From 34-65-8 sp963529855 (GTDB lineage Bacteria; Pseudomonadota; Alphaproteobacteria; Sphingomonadales; Sphingomonadaceae): a stretch of DNA of 64,000 bases. The notes beneath the pieces were generated by a model. That model did no database searches, was not told the origin of the DNA, and saw only the letters and a list, made by a program, of their open reading frames with translations. Within the stretch, counting starts at the first letter, position 1. Every line of letters starts with the position of its first letter. Position numbers and translations under genes: made by a program. This document shows positions 17,910 through 26,693 of this stretch, one piece after another. The stretch is taken from the NCBI GenBank assembly GCA_963529855.1, contig CAURZK010000004.1, positions 248,001 through 312,000 of the forward strand, in the 5' to 3' direction.

Positions 17910-18839
17910 TTGGCTGAACGATTAATTGCGCGCCTGCGCCTCGTCGCACCTGCGCTGTTTCTCCTCGCAGCGGCGTGCGCTTCGACGGCCGATAAGGAAG
18001 CTTCCCGGGGAGCAAACGAAAGTCCTCCGCCGGCGCTCAATCACATCTACGTCGTGCTCGACGCGCCGACTTACGCTGCGTTTCGCGACAGCCAGAAGCT
18101 GGCGACGGTACTGGGAAGGCCGGACGGCGGGCTGCCGGATTATGCCCCGCCCGCAGCAGATGCCGACCGGATATTTTTCCGGGGGCGGCAGACCTATCTG
18201 GAGTTTTTCGCGCCGAACAACAGGTTTGGCGAGCCGGTGGGCAAAGTGGGCCTCGCGCTCGGTTATGACGAGCCCGCCGCGCTTCATCGATTGCAGCGCG
18301 CCTGGGCTGGCTGGTGCGGAGAACAGGTGCGCCGCACACGGGTCGAATACCGCCGGGTGCAACCGCCGGTGCCGTGGTACGATGCGGTTCAGTGCGATAA
18401 CACGGCCGGGGGGGCGCATCTGGCCGTTTGGGCCATGACCTACTTGCCCGAGTTCTGGCATTGGCAAGCTGCTGCGCGCGAACTCGATCGGCCGCGCACC
18501 GCGCGAGCCGACATTCTGGCACCCCGGCAACAGGATGGGCAGGGCCGGTTCGACGTGACTGGCGTGACATTGGCAGTACCCGAACCGATGCTCACCACGA
18601 TGGTCGCGCAACTCGAGCGAGCGGGTTTTAGTGTGGATACGACGGCAGGCGGCATGCTTCTACGCGGAGATGGGCTACGGCTGATCCTGCAAGCTACGCA
18701 GGGCGCGGGCCGGATCATGCAGATGGATCTGGCGATCGACGGTGTGCCCGGCGAAGAACTGCCCCTTGGATCGGCACGACTTGCCCCCGGCGCGGGGAAA
18801 GAAAGTGTCATCACCTTTGCTCGATCGACACGGAACTGA
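17910..18839 (+). CDS. lipoprotein, DUF5829-like, last gene of the TonB/ABC operon
   Basis: A 309-residue lipoprotein (lipobox LAAAC near residue 24). After it, LNHIYVVLDAPTYAAFRDS begins a domain with repeated beta-alpha-beta character that recalls DUF5829 and glyoxalase/VOC-like folds; YLEFF and RVEYRR fit such strands. The assignment is tentative. TTG 17910 is favoured as start because GGAG lies nine bases upstream. It begins 55 bases after the ATPase gene on the same strand, so it probably belongs to the same metal-chelate uptake operon. Catalytic residues cannot be named. Confidence 0.7.
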   Translation: MAERLIARLRLVAPALFLLAAACASTADKEASRGANESPPPALNHIYVVLDAPTYAAFRDSQKLATVLGRPDGGLPDYAPPAADADRIFFRGRQTYLEFFAPNNRFGEPVGKVGLALGYDEPAALHRLQRAWAGWCGEQVRRTRVEYRRVQPPVPWYDAVQCDNTAGGAHLAVWAMTYLPEFWHWQAAARELDRPRTARADILAPRQQDGQGRFDVTGVTLAVPEPMLTTMVAQLERAGFSVDTTAGGMLLRGDGLRLILQATQGAGRIMQMDLAIDGVPGEELPLGSARLAPGAGKESVITFARSTRN

Positions 18840-18932
18840 CACTGCAGGCAGTGACTAAGATGAAACGTTCCACTACGGTAAGGTTGGGGTCCTGATCATC
18901 ATCTAGCAAATATCACTGCGAAAGGTGTTGCT

Positions 18933-19433
18933 TTGCCCATCTGCATCAACGGCACGACCTACGACCTTCCGCCCGATCCCAGGGTGAGCCTGCTCGATTT
19001 CATCCGCGATCACGCTGCCTTGCCGGGTACCAAGAAGGGCTGCGATCACGGGCAATGCGGTGCCTGCACCGTCATTCTGAACGGGCGGCGCATCAACAGC
19101 TGCCTGACACTGGCGGTGATGCATGAAAATGACGAGGTAACAACGATCGAGGGGATTGGCACCGCCGAAGACCTGTCACCCCTGCAACGCGCGTTCGTGG
19201 CGCATGACGGCTATCAATGCGGTTATTGCACGCCGGGCCAGATTTGCTCGGCGACCGCACTGCTGCAGGAAATTGCGGAGGGCTGGCCAAGCGACGCGAC
19301 AGATGACATCTCGGCCTCGCCGAGCCTGACTGACGAGGAAATTCGCGAACGCATGAGCGGCAACCTGTGCCGCTGCGGCGCTTATGCCAATATCGTCGAT
19401 GCCATCCGCGATGTGGCCGGGTCGCCGGCATGA
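18933..19433 (+). CDS. paoA: aldehyde oxidoreductase 2Fe-2S subunit (PaoA-like)
   Basis: A 166-residue iron-sulfur subunit of a xanthine-oxidase-family enzyme. Two cluster motifs are present: plant-ferredoxin type CDHGQCGACTVILNGRRINSC and the C-terminal CGYCTPGQ...CRCG type. It passes electrons from the molybdenum site to FAD. E. coli PaoA is exported by a Tat signal; here no twin-arginine signal exists, since an in-frame stop lies about 50 codons upstream with no RR motif between, so the complex should stay in the cytoplasm. The start is TTG with AAGG upstream. It overlaps paoB. Confidence 0.92.
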   Translation: MPICINGTTYDLPPDPRVSLLDFIRDHAALPGTKKGCDHGQCGACTVILNGRRINSCLTLAVMHENDEVTTIEGIGTAEDLSPLQRAFVAHDGYQCGYCTPGQICSATALLQEIAEGWPSDATDDISASPSLTDEEIRERMSGNLCRCGAYANIVDAIRDVAGSPA

Positions 19434-20413
19434 AACCGTTCGAATATCATCGCGCGACATCGCTGCAGGATGCCACCGCTCGTTCCCTGATTCCGGGCAC
19501 GCTGGCGATTGCGGGCGGCACCAACCTGATCGACTTGATGAAGCTGCAGGTCGAGGTGCCGAGCAAGCTGGTCGATATCAACGCGCTGGAAATGGCAGGC
19601 ATCGCGGATTCCGGGGAGGGCCTGCTGATCGGCGCGCTGGTGTCAAACACCGATGTCGCGGTGCATCCGCGAATCCGGAAAGACTATGCGGTTCTGGCCA
19701 GGGCGATCCTTGCCGGTGCCACGCAGCAATTGCGTAACAGGGCGAGTGTCGGCGGCAATCTTGGGCAACGCACGCGCTGCCCGTATTTCACCAATATCGA
19801 CCAGCCCTGCAACAAACGCGAGCCGGGGTCCGGCTGCGGCGCACTGACCGGCGTATCGCGCATTCACGCCATCCTCGGCACCAGCAAGCATTGCATTGCA
19901 ACTTATCCGGGCGACATGGCGGTCGCCATGGCAGTGCTCGATGCCCAGATAGAGGTTCAGGGTGCGAAGGGCGACACGCGCACGATCCCGCTGCGCGAAT
20001 TTCATCGCCTGCCCGGCGACCGCCCCGAACTGGACAACGTGCTGGCGCCCGGTGAATTGATTACCGGGGTGCGTCTGCCGCCGCCGGTCGGCGGAAGGCA
20101 CATCTATCGCAAGGTCAGGGAGCGATCGTCATACGCATTCGCGCTATGCTCGGTCGCAGCGATCGTGACGATGAAGGGTGGTCGCATCGTGCGGGCCGAT
20201 CTCGCGTTCGGCAGCATTGCGCACAAGCCATGGGTTGATGAACGGCTCAGTATGCTGCTTGTCGGCGAGAAGCCGTCCATCGCCGTGTTCGAACAGGCAG
20301 CCGATCTCCTGCTCGAGGACGCCCGCGGTTTCGGCGAGAATGATTTCAAGATTCCGCTCGTGCGCCGTACATTGCTGGCCACACTGTGTGACGCGACGGG
20401 GGTGAGCGCATGA
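19430..20413 (+). CDS. paoB: aldehyde oxidoreductase FAD-binding subunit (PaoB-like)
   Basis: A 327-residue FAD subunit of the molybdenum hydroxylase family. FAD motifs IAGGTNLIDLMKL and ASVGGNLGQRTRC are clear. The insert CPYFTNIDQPCNKREPGSGCGA (about residues 122-143) has the extra cysteines that hold a [4Fe-4S] cluster in PaoB and 4-hydroxybenzoyl-CoA reductase, which separates it from ordinary xanthine dehydrogenase. It overlaps both neighbours by four bases (ATGA). Confidence 0.93.
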   Translation: MKPFEYHRATSLQDATARSLIPGTLAIAGGTNLIDLMKLQVEVPSKLVDINALEMAGIADSGEGLLIGALVSNTDVAVHPRIRKDYAVLARAILAGATQQLRNRASVGGNLGQRTRCPYFTNIDQPCNKREPGSGCGALTGVSRIHAILGTSKHCIATYPGDMAVAMAVLDAQIEVQGAKGDTRTIPLREFHRLPGDRPELDNVLAPGELITGVRLPPPVGGRHIYRKVRERSSYAFALCSVAAIVTMKGGRIVRADLAFGSIAHKPWVDERLSMLLVGEKPSIAVFEQAADLLLEDARGFGENDFKIPLVRRTLLATLCDATGVSA

Positions 20414-22605
20414 CAGTGCATCTGAAACAGGACAAGCCCGACGACCGCAATCTGCTCGACACGATGGCGCAGGGCGTTATCGGGCAGCCGCTGGACCGCC
20501 CTGAGGGCCCGCTGAAGGTCAGTGGCGCGGCGACTTACGCGGCGGAGTATCGACTCGACGGAATGCTCGAGGGCGCATTCGCCACCGCTACGATCGTTCA
20601 TGGCAGGGTTGTCGGTATCGACGACAGGTCGGTTCTCGACATGCCCGGCGTCGTCGCCGTGATCAGGGACCGGCGGATGATTGCCCGCGCTGCGCAGGGA
20701 ACAGCCGGCGAAGCACCGTCCCACACCATCGACGTTGTCCAGTATTGGGGCCAGCCAGTCGCTTTGGTGGTGGCTGATACGCTGGAGAACGCACGCGATG
20801 CCGCCAAGGCGCTGGCAGTCGAGTATGCGGCCGAGGAAGCAGGCGTCGACCCGGCCAAGGCCGTGCCCGAGGGGGACCCCGATGCGACCAATCAGGGCGA
20901 TCTGGCTACCGCGATGGAGGAGGCGGATGCGAGCGTCGACCTGACCTTCACGACCAAGGGGCACGCCAGCGCGGCAATGGAGCCCCACGCTGCCGTTGCC
21001 GACTGGGACGGCGACAAGCTGACCGTGCGCGCCAGTCTGCAAATGCTGAATTACAACATCAGTGAGCTGGCCGATGCGCTGGACCTGAGGGAGGGGCAGG
21101 TTCGTCTGCTGTCTCCTTATGTGGGCGGCGGGTTCGGGTCCAAGCTGGGGATCAGCCAGGATGTCGTCGCGGCTTCCATTGCGGCGATGCAGCTAGGCAA
21201 GCCCGTCAGGGTGGTGATGACGCGGCAACAGGTGTTCCAGACGGTTATGCGCCGCACGGAGACACGCCAGCGCCTACGCCTTGCCGCGACAGCCGATGGC
21301 ACAATTACCGGCATCGGTCACGAGGCGGTCATCTCCAACCTGCCGGGGGAAGACCCGTCCGAACCGGTGACCCAGTCAACGGCGTTCCTTTATGGCGGCG
21401 AGCATCGGGTGATGGCGGTGAACCTGGCGCGGGTACACCGGGTAACTGCTGGATCCGTCCGGGCACCGGGCGAGGCGGTCGGCATGCCGACACTGGAGGC
21501 AGCGCTCGACGAGCTGGCCGAAAAACTTGGCATGGACCCGATCGAGCTGCGCCTGCGAAACCTGCCGGACAAGCATCCGGTCGACGGAACGCCTTTTGCC
21601 TCGCGCAAGCTCGCGGAATGTCTCAAACGGGGCGCGAAGGCCTTCGGTTGGAAGAAAGGCCCTCGGAAACCCCGGTCTCGTCGCGACGGCGACTGGTGGA
21701 TCGGAACGGGCGTCGCCAGCGCAGCGCGGGTTCATAACGTCGGCGAAGCGAAGGCCCGGGTCACCTTGCGCGGCGATGCGTCCGCCACGGTACAGACCGA
21801 CATGACCGACATCGGCACGGGCACTTACGCCATCGTGCGTCAGATCGCGGCTGAAATGCTCGGCCTCGAACCGGGAAGTGTGGACGTGCAGCTGGGCGAT
21901 ACGCAATTTCCGCGCGGGCCCGGTTCGGGCGGAAGCTGGGGTGCGGCGTCGATCGGTTCGGCAGTTTCTCTCGCGTGCGAAGGCATCCGCGACGAGATCG
22001 CCAAAAGAGCGAAAGCGAAAGCAGGCACGTTGACGCTCAAGGACGGCGAGGCCCATTTCGGGCGCGACGCGCGCCGGTTGAGTGAAATCATCGATGGTCC
22101 GGCTATTTCCGTGCTTGGCCATTATGAGCCCGGGAAAGTCGAAAGGGCCTTCGTTGCCTCAAGCTATGGTGCTTTCTTCACGGAGGTCGCGGTCAACCAC
22201 TGGACTGGCGAAACCCGGGTCCGGCGCATGACCGGGGCTTTCGGGTTCGGCCGGGTGCTCAATGCCAAGACCGCGCGGTCACAATGTCTGGGCGGAATGG
22301 TCTGGTGTATCGGCAGCGCACTGACCGAGGCGCTGGAGTTCGATCCCGTCGACGGCCATCTCGTGAATTGCGATCTTGCCGAATACCATGTTCCGGTTCA
22401 CCGCGACGTGCCGCCGCTGGAGGTCATAATGGTCGAAGAACGCGATCCAGCCGCGAGCCTCATCCAGGCCAAAGGTGTCGGGGAACTGGGCATGTGCGGC
22501 GGTGCCGGAGCCATTGCCAACGCGATCTACAACGCCTGCGGTGCGCGAATGCGCGATTTCCCGATGACGCCTGATCGCGTGCTGGCCGCGATGCCGCCCG
22601 CGTGA
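20410..22605 (+). CDS. paoC: aldehyde oxidoreductase molybdenum-binding subunit (PaoC-like)
   Basis: A 731-residue catalytic subunit. An aldehyde oxidase a/b-hammerhead domain (about residues 25-135) precedes the molybdopterin-binding domain. The loops PYVGGGFGSKLG and GSVRAPGEAVGMPTLEAALDELA are family signatures, and the catalytic base Glu lies in KGVGELGMCGG near residue 690. PaoC enzymes oxidise aromatic and aliphatic aldehydes to acids and use the cytosine-dinucleotide form of the molybdenum cofactor, consistent with the MocA-like gene downstream. It overlaps paoB and the chaperone gene by four bases each. Confidence 0.93.
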   Translation: MTVHLKQDKPDDRNLLDTMAQGVIGQPLDRPEGPLKVSGAATYAAEYRLDGMLEGAFATATIVHGRVVGIDDRSVLDMPGVVAVIRDRRMIARAAQGTAGEAPSHTIDVVQYWGQPVALVVADTLENARDAAKALAVEYAAEEAGVDPAKAVPEGDPDATNQGDLATAMEEADASVDLTFTTKGHASAAMEPHAAVADWDGDKLTVRASLQMLNYNISELADALDLREGQVRLLSPYVGGGFGSKLGISQDVVAASIAAMQLGKPVRVVMTRQQVFQTVMRRTETRQRLRLAATADGTITGIGHEAVISNLPGEDPSEPVTQSTAFLYGGEHRVMAVNLARVHRVTAGSVRAPGEAVGMPTLEAALDELAEKLGMDPIELRLRNLPDKHPVDGTPFASRKLAECLKRGAKAFGWKKGPRKPRSRRDGDWWIGTGVASAARVHNVGEAKARVTLRGDASATVQTDMTDIGTGTYAIVRQIAAEMLGLEPGSVDVQLGDTQFPRGPGSGGSWGAASIGSAVSLACEGIRDEIAKRAKAKAGTLTLKDGEAHFGRDARRLSEIIDGPAISVLGHYEPGKVERAFVASSYGAFFTEVAVNHWTGETRVRRMTGAFGFGRVLNAKTARSQCLGGMVWCIGSALTEALEFDPVDGHLVNCDLAEYHVPVHRDVPPLEVIMVEERDPAASLIQAKGVGELGMCGGAGAIANAIYNACGARMRDFPMTPDRVLAAMPPA

Positions 22606-23462
22606 AACATGATGGGGAACTGATCCCGCAAGCAGGGCTCGTTGATCCCGACCATGCCGCACTGCTGGCCGCCCATGACCGCGGGGTCGCGCTATGCACG
22701 ATCGTGAATATCGACGGCAGTTTCTCCCGCCGGTGCGGCGCGCAGATCGCGGTCCTACCTGACGGGACGGTCGTCGGCGATCTGGCTGATACATGCCTGG
22801 AACAAGAACTGGCATCGACCGCCCTTCGCGCGCCAGAACCGATGACTGTGCGCCTTGGCAAGGGGTCGCCGATGATAGATTTCAGGCTGCCATGCGGGGG
22901 CGGCCTTGATATTCTCGTCGATCCTTCCCCCGATCGCACGGCGGTCCGTCATGCGCTTGCAGATCTGGCAAACCGGAAGCCTGCCGCGCTGGCGCTGGCA
23001 GCCAATCCCTATCTCGCCGCCCGCCGATACGTGCCTTCCCTGCAGATCGCGGCATTCGGCGAGGGGCAGGAGCTTGATTGGATGGTAAAGCTCGGTGCGG
23101 CAACGGGCATCGTCGTTGAGGCACGGGGCAAGCGGCAGCTATCGCTTGGGCAATCGCCCCGGGATATGCTGCTCGATCGCTGGACGGCGGCAGTGCTGCT
23201 GTTTCACGATCACGAGTGGGAAACGCCTCTCCTGGCACATGCACTGCGCAGCGATGCATTTTACATCGGGGCGCAAGGCGGCGCGGTGGCCCGCGAACAC
23301 CGTCTTCACAGCTTGCAGCGCGATGGTTTCGACTGGGGTCAGCTGGCGCGCATCCAGTCACCGATCGGTGCGACATCCGGCAGCCGGACGCCCCAGGCAC
23401 TGGCGCTTGCCGCGCTCAGCGACATCATGAGCCGGTACGAGAAGTTGCATCCGCATGGGTGA
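22602..23462 (+). CDS. paoD: XdhC/PaoD-like molybdenum cofactor insertion chaperone
   Basis: A 286-residue protein. The XdhC/CoxI N-terminal region includes ALCTIVNIDGSFSRRCGAQIAV and the CGG motif in LPCGGGLDILVD (about residues 97-109). The C-terminal Rossmann part includes LLFHDHEWETPLLAHALRSDAFYIGAQG. Family members bind the sulfurated molybdenum cofactor and insert it into the apo-enzyme without becoming part of it. The GTG start overlaps the paoC stop by four bases. Confidence 0.9.
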   Translation: MKHDGELIPQAGLVDPDHAALLAAHDRGVALCTIVNIDGSFSRRCGAQIAVLPDGTVVGDLADTCLEQELASTALRAPEPMTVRLGKGSPMIDFRLPCGGGLDILVDPSPDRTAVRHALADLANRKPAALALAANPYLAARRYVPSLQIAAFGEGQELDWMVKLGAATGIVVEARGKRQLSLGQSPRDMLLDRWTAAVLLFHDHEWETPLLAHALRSDAFYIGAQGGAVAREHRLHSLQRDGFDWGQLARIQSPIGATSGSRTPQALALAALSDIMSRYEKLHPHG

Positions 23463-24063
23463 CGGGGGGACGATAATTGCTCTCCTTGCTGCCGGCCGGG
23501 CCAACAGGTTCGGGGGCGGCAAACTTGATGAAGAACTGAGCGGGAAGCCAGTCGGGCTCTGGGCGGCAGAAACGGCGGAAGCAGCGGGGTTTGCGCGGCG
23601 CGTTGTAATTACCCCGCCGATGCCGCCTTCCTTCATCGCCCGATTGAAAGATTGGCAATTGGTCATAAACGCTGATCCGGAGACGGGCATGGCCAGCTCG
23701 ATCCGCATGGCGGCAAGGGCCGCTGCCGGATCCGAACGGCTCGTCATCGTTCTGGCCGACATGCCCTTCATCGAACCGACCCATCTCACGCGGCTTGCCC
23801 GCGGCACAGGGGTGGCGTTTACGCTTTATGAAGATGGCAGCCGGGGCGCCCCGGCGGCCTTTCCCGCGCAAGTCTACCCTGATCTGGCCAGCCTGACTGA
23901 TGGTCAAAGCCCTGCCGCACTGGACTGGAGCGCGAGGGTCGAGTTGGTCGAACCCCGGTCGCGCGACTCCCTGATAGACATCGACACGACCGGCGACCTG
24001 GCTTTGGCCAGAGGCATGTCAGTCAGCGCTGCAGTCGTACGACAAACTTGCGGACCGGGCTAA
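23455..24063 (+). CDS. mocA: MocA-like molybdenum cofactor cytidylyltransferase
   Basis: A 202-residue nucleotidyltransferase of the MobA/MocA family. The N-terminal nucleotide loop LLAAGRANRFGGGKL (about 9-23) and VLADMPF (about 100-106) with the metal-binding Asp are visible. MocA joins CMP to molybdopterin to make the MCD cofactor needed by PaoC-type enzymes, so its place at the end of this operon fits. It overlaps the chaperone gene by eight bases. Its 3' end overlaps, convergently, the in-frame tail of the interrupted beta-lactamase gene. Confidence 0.88.
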   Translation: MGDGGTIIALLAAGRANRFGGGKLDEELSGKPVGLWAAETAEAAGFARRVVITPPMPPSFIARLKDWQLVINADPETGMASSIRMAARAAAGSERLVIVLADMPFIEPTHLTRLARGTGVAFTLYEDGSRGAPAAFPAQVYPDLASLTDGQSPAALDWSARVELVEPRSRDSLIDIDTTGDLALARGMSVSAAVVRQTCGPG

Positions 24064-24316
24064 GCACCGCGACGAAGCTGCCATCGGCTTGTCGGCGGAA
24101 GTCATAGGTTCCGCTCGGCGTCACCAGAGCGCCGCGATCCAGACGATCACCCGGCACCACTGAGATCACGGCAAGATCGTCGGCGCTGCCCTGTGGCAGG
24201 GCATTGAACCAGTCGCCCGCGGCATTCCCGAGGCCAATGGTCCCGCGGCAGATCCCGCTTGAGACGGAGAACTGCGCTGTCCCGGCAATCGACTGTTCGC
24301 CGAAGGTGCCGGTGTA
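24023..24316 (-). pseudogene. in-frame C-terminal tail of the beta-lactamase-like gene beyond a TGA
   Basis: Directly after the TGA at 24317-24319 the same frame stays open for 97 codons and ends at TGA 24023-24025. The translation begins YTGTFGEQSIAGTAQF and ends VRKFVVRLQR, a beta-strand pattern like the C-terminal accessory domain that follows many serine beta-lactamase-like domains. Together with the upstream part it would give a protein of about 478 residues. Either a single nonsense change (for example CGA or TGG to TGA) split the gene, or the TGA is read through, or the assembly has an error here. Confidence 0.6.
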
Positions 24317-25462
24317 TCAATGCGCCCAGGTCGGACAAGGAGTTTGCGGGCCGGCAGCATCAGCTTGAAAAGGTGCGACCAGCATTGCTGCTGTTTCCTC
24401 GATATCCGAAACCCAGGATGCGTTGGAAAGCACGCTGACACTCTCCTTACTATCGGGATAGACCATCAACGCGCTGCGCGCCCCGATCGCCGCGCCGGCA
24501 TGGTGCGCGATCCTTTGCCCGTCGATGTCCCTTCCGACGCGCCAGCCGAACGCGACCTTGTCCTGATCTTCCATCACAGGCGAACCATCCGTCATCCGGG
24601 AAGGTGCCCACATCAGCGCGCGTGCCGGGGGCGAAAGGAAGTCGTCGCGCATGACCCGTGCGCCGAACAGAGCAACGGCAGGTGCCGTTCCGCGAAAGCC
24701 TGCTCCGCCCCAGGAGTAGCTATAGTCGTGGGGCGCAGCCGGTTGGATCGCCCCTTCCACGAATTCGTAGGCGATCGTATCGTGGACCGGATCGGGATAG
24801 AGATCGGGACGCAGCGGCAAATCATAAGTGATCTCGTGCGCGACGTAGTTCAGGAAGGGTGTACGTGCAGCGCCTTCGATGGCAGCGCTCAGCAGGGTGT
24901 AGCCATAGGAGCTGTATTGATAGTCAGCCCCAGGCGCGAACAGGAGCGGGCGATTGGCGAAAATCTCCACGGCCTGATCCACCGTCCCGAAATGAACGCC
25001 ACCGCGGGCACTGTCGACATCCTGATAATGGGGAATGCCGGACGTGTGTGAGGCAAGTTGCCGCAGCGTGATGTTCGTAGACCATGTTAGTTGGCGGTCG
25101 GGAAGGTAGCGTTGGACCGGTGCCTCGAGGTCCAGCAGGCCTTTGTCGTACAACACCGCTGCGGCTGTTGCAGTCACCAGTTTGGAAACGCTGGCGAGCC
25201 GGAAACTGGTTGCCGGGTCGACCCGGAGCTTGCGCGCTAGATCGCGATATCCTGCACTTCCGGACCACAGCAACGCCCCATCGCGCGTTACCGCTGCTGC
25301 CATGCCGGGCACGCCGTTGGCTTCAACCTGGGCGGTCAGGATGGCGTCGGCGATCCGCCGCTGTGCATCGAGGTCGTTCGGTGGGGTGTCCGCCGCGACA
25401 GGAGTGTTGCATCCGATGGCGGCGAGGGCGATGAGGGCGGCATATGAGCGGTGCTTTGTCAT
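24317..25462 (-). CDS. serine hydrolase / class C beta-lactamase-like protein, cut by an in-frame TGA
   Basis: A 381-residue exported hydrolase. The signal peptide is near residues 1-25. The catalytic Ser-Lys motif SVSK lies in FRLASVSKLVTA around residue 92; the tyrosine motif is YSSYGY (YxN is replaced by YSS/YG) near 185; HHAGAAIG near 320 stands in for the KTG/HxG box. These features suit the family VIII esterase/penicillin-binding-like group rather than a true AmpC. The frame ends at TGA after PTWAH but a 97-codon tail continues in phase, so the gene is probably broken. It diverges from a ToxR-like regulator. Confidence 0.75.
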   Translation of the reverse strand: MTKHRSYAALIALAAIGCNTPVAADTPPNDLDAQRRIADAILTAQVEANGVPGMAAAVTRDGALLWSGSAGYRDLARKLRVDPATSFRLASVSKLVTATAAAVLYDKGLLDLEAPVQRYLPDRQLTWSTNITLRQLASHTSGIPHYQDVDSARGGVHFGTVDQAVEIFANRPLLFAPGADYQYSSYGYTLLSAAIEGAARTPFLNYVAHEITYDLPLRPDLYPDPVHDTIAYEFVEGAIQPAAPHDYSYSWGGAGFRGTAPAVALFGARVMRDDFLSPPARALMWAPSRMTDGSPVMEDQDKVAFGWRVGRDIDGQRIAHHAGAAIGARSALMVYPDSKESVSVLSNASWVSDIEETAAMLVAPFQADAAGPQTPCPTWAH

Positions 25463-25508
25463 GTCCCGAGGCTGCGTTTGGAACTTGGCTCAGGGCAAGA
25501 AAAGAACG

Positions 25509-26693
25509 GTGAAGATTGGTGAAATGAGGGTGGAACTTTGCCGGACGCGCCGCGCGATCATCGCGGACGGCCATACGCACCGGCTCCCCGACCTGTCCTT
25601 TCGTCTGCTCGATTTGCTGGTCTCGCGGGGGCCCGAACCAGTCTCTTTCGCGGACATAGAACAGCTCGTCTGGAACGCACAGGTTACCCGAGAGACCATC
25701 AAACAGCGCGTGACCTTGCTGCGCGACAGCCTGGACCAGATCGGGATCGACGGCACTGCGATCGAGGCGGTGCGCAATCATGGCTATCGCACCACCCTGC
25801 AACTGAAAGAGCCGGATCCTGCGCGCGCACCGTCTCTGCTGACCAGAATGGGCCTGGCGGTTGGCATTGTCGCGATTCTCGGCGCTGCCATGGCGGTGGC
25901 ATGGCAGCGCCGGGATACGGGCGAGGGCGCCAAGCCATTGCTGGCAGTCGTGGCAGCATCGCCTGTAGCTGGCAGCGATCGCGCCGAAGTGGAGGCGCTG
26001 CGCCGCAATATCGTGCGGGCAATTTCCAGATTCGACGGCGTTCGCGTGATCGATCGGTTGCCTGCGCCGGGCACTGCGCCAACGTATCTCGTACGGCTCT
26101 CCCTGGAAAATGCCGGACCGGACCGAAAGCTGGCGACCGAACTTGTCGATGGCCGGGCGGGCACCATTCTGTTCGCTGAACGGTACGGCGTATCACCGTC
26201 CCAGTCGGATAATGCAGTGCTGCATTTCGCCAACAACGTTCACGCTCATGTCAGTACATTCTCTTCCAGCGGGAGCAGGGTTTCGGCTGATGCTCGCGCC
26301 CGCTACGCCGAAGCCTATCGGCTTTGGCGGCTTGGGGACAAGCAAAGCCTGCTTGGTGCGCGTGGTACCCTGAAGACCTTGGCCCGCGATCCCGACGCCA
26401 ATCGCATTGCGCGTTCGCTGCTGGCCAGGGTGCAATCCGACCTAGTGATGCGGCATGGCGAACCCGTGCGGATTGCACGACAAGCTGAGGCGGACTTGCG
26501 CGCCTTGATCGCCGGGGCACCGGGTGCCGGGGACCTGCGCTACTCCCTGGCGCGCACCCTACTCGCACAAGGCAAACGCCCGGAGGCGCTGGAAGAGTTG
26601 CGCATTGCTCAGCGGACCATGCCGTTTCTCACCCGCGAGATCGTGGCAATCGAAAGAGGTGCCGAAGCGCAGCGCACCAGTCGTGAAAATTGA
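25509..26693 (+). CDS. membrane-anchored ToxR/CadC-like transcriptional regulator with TPR-like C-terminus
   Basis: About 394 residues. The N-terminal winged-helix domain (about 5-105) includes FRLLDLLVSRGPEPVSFADIEQLVW and RETIKQRVTLLRDSL, with VRNHGYRTTL closing the domain as in OmpR/PhoB-type binding domains. One membrane segment follows (GLAVGIVAILGAAMAVAW, near 120). The remaining part is predicted periplasmic, with helical repeats (YAEAYRLWRLGDK, LRYSLARTLLAQGKRPEALEEL) like TPR units. One-component regulators of this type control adjacent genes. GTG 25509 is chosen; ATG 25524 is a close alternative. It is divergent from the beta-lactamase-like gene, a likely target (inference). Confidence 0.8.
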   Translation: MKIGEMRVELCRTRRAIIADGHTHRLPDLSFRLLDLLVSRGPEPVSFADIEQLVWNAQVTRETIKQRVTLLRDSLDQIGIDGTAIEAVRNHGYRTTLQLKEPDPARAPSLLTRMGLAVGIVAILGAAMAVAWQRRDTGEGAKPLLAVVAASPVAGSDRAEVEALRRNIVRAISRFDGVRVIDRLPAPGTAPTYLVRLSLENAGPDRKLATELVDGRAGTILFAERYGVSPSQSDNAVLHFANNVHAHVSTFSSSGSRVSADARARYAEAYRLWRLGDKQSLLGARGTLKTLARDPDANRIARSLLARVQSDLVMRHGEPVRIARQAEADLRALIAGAPGAGDLRYSLARTLLAQGKRPEALEELRIAQRTMPFLTREIVAIERGAEAQRTSREN

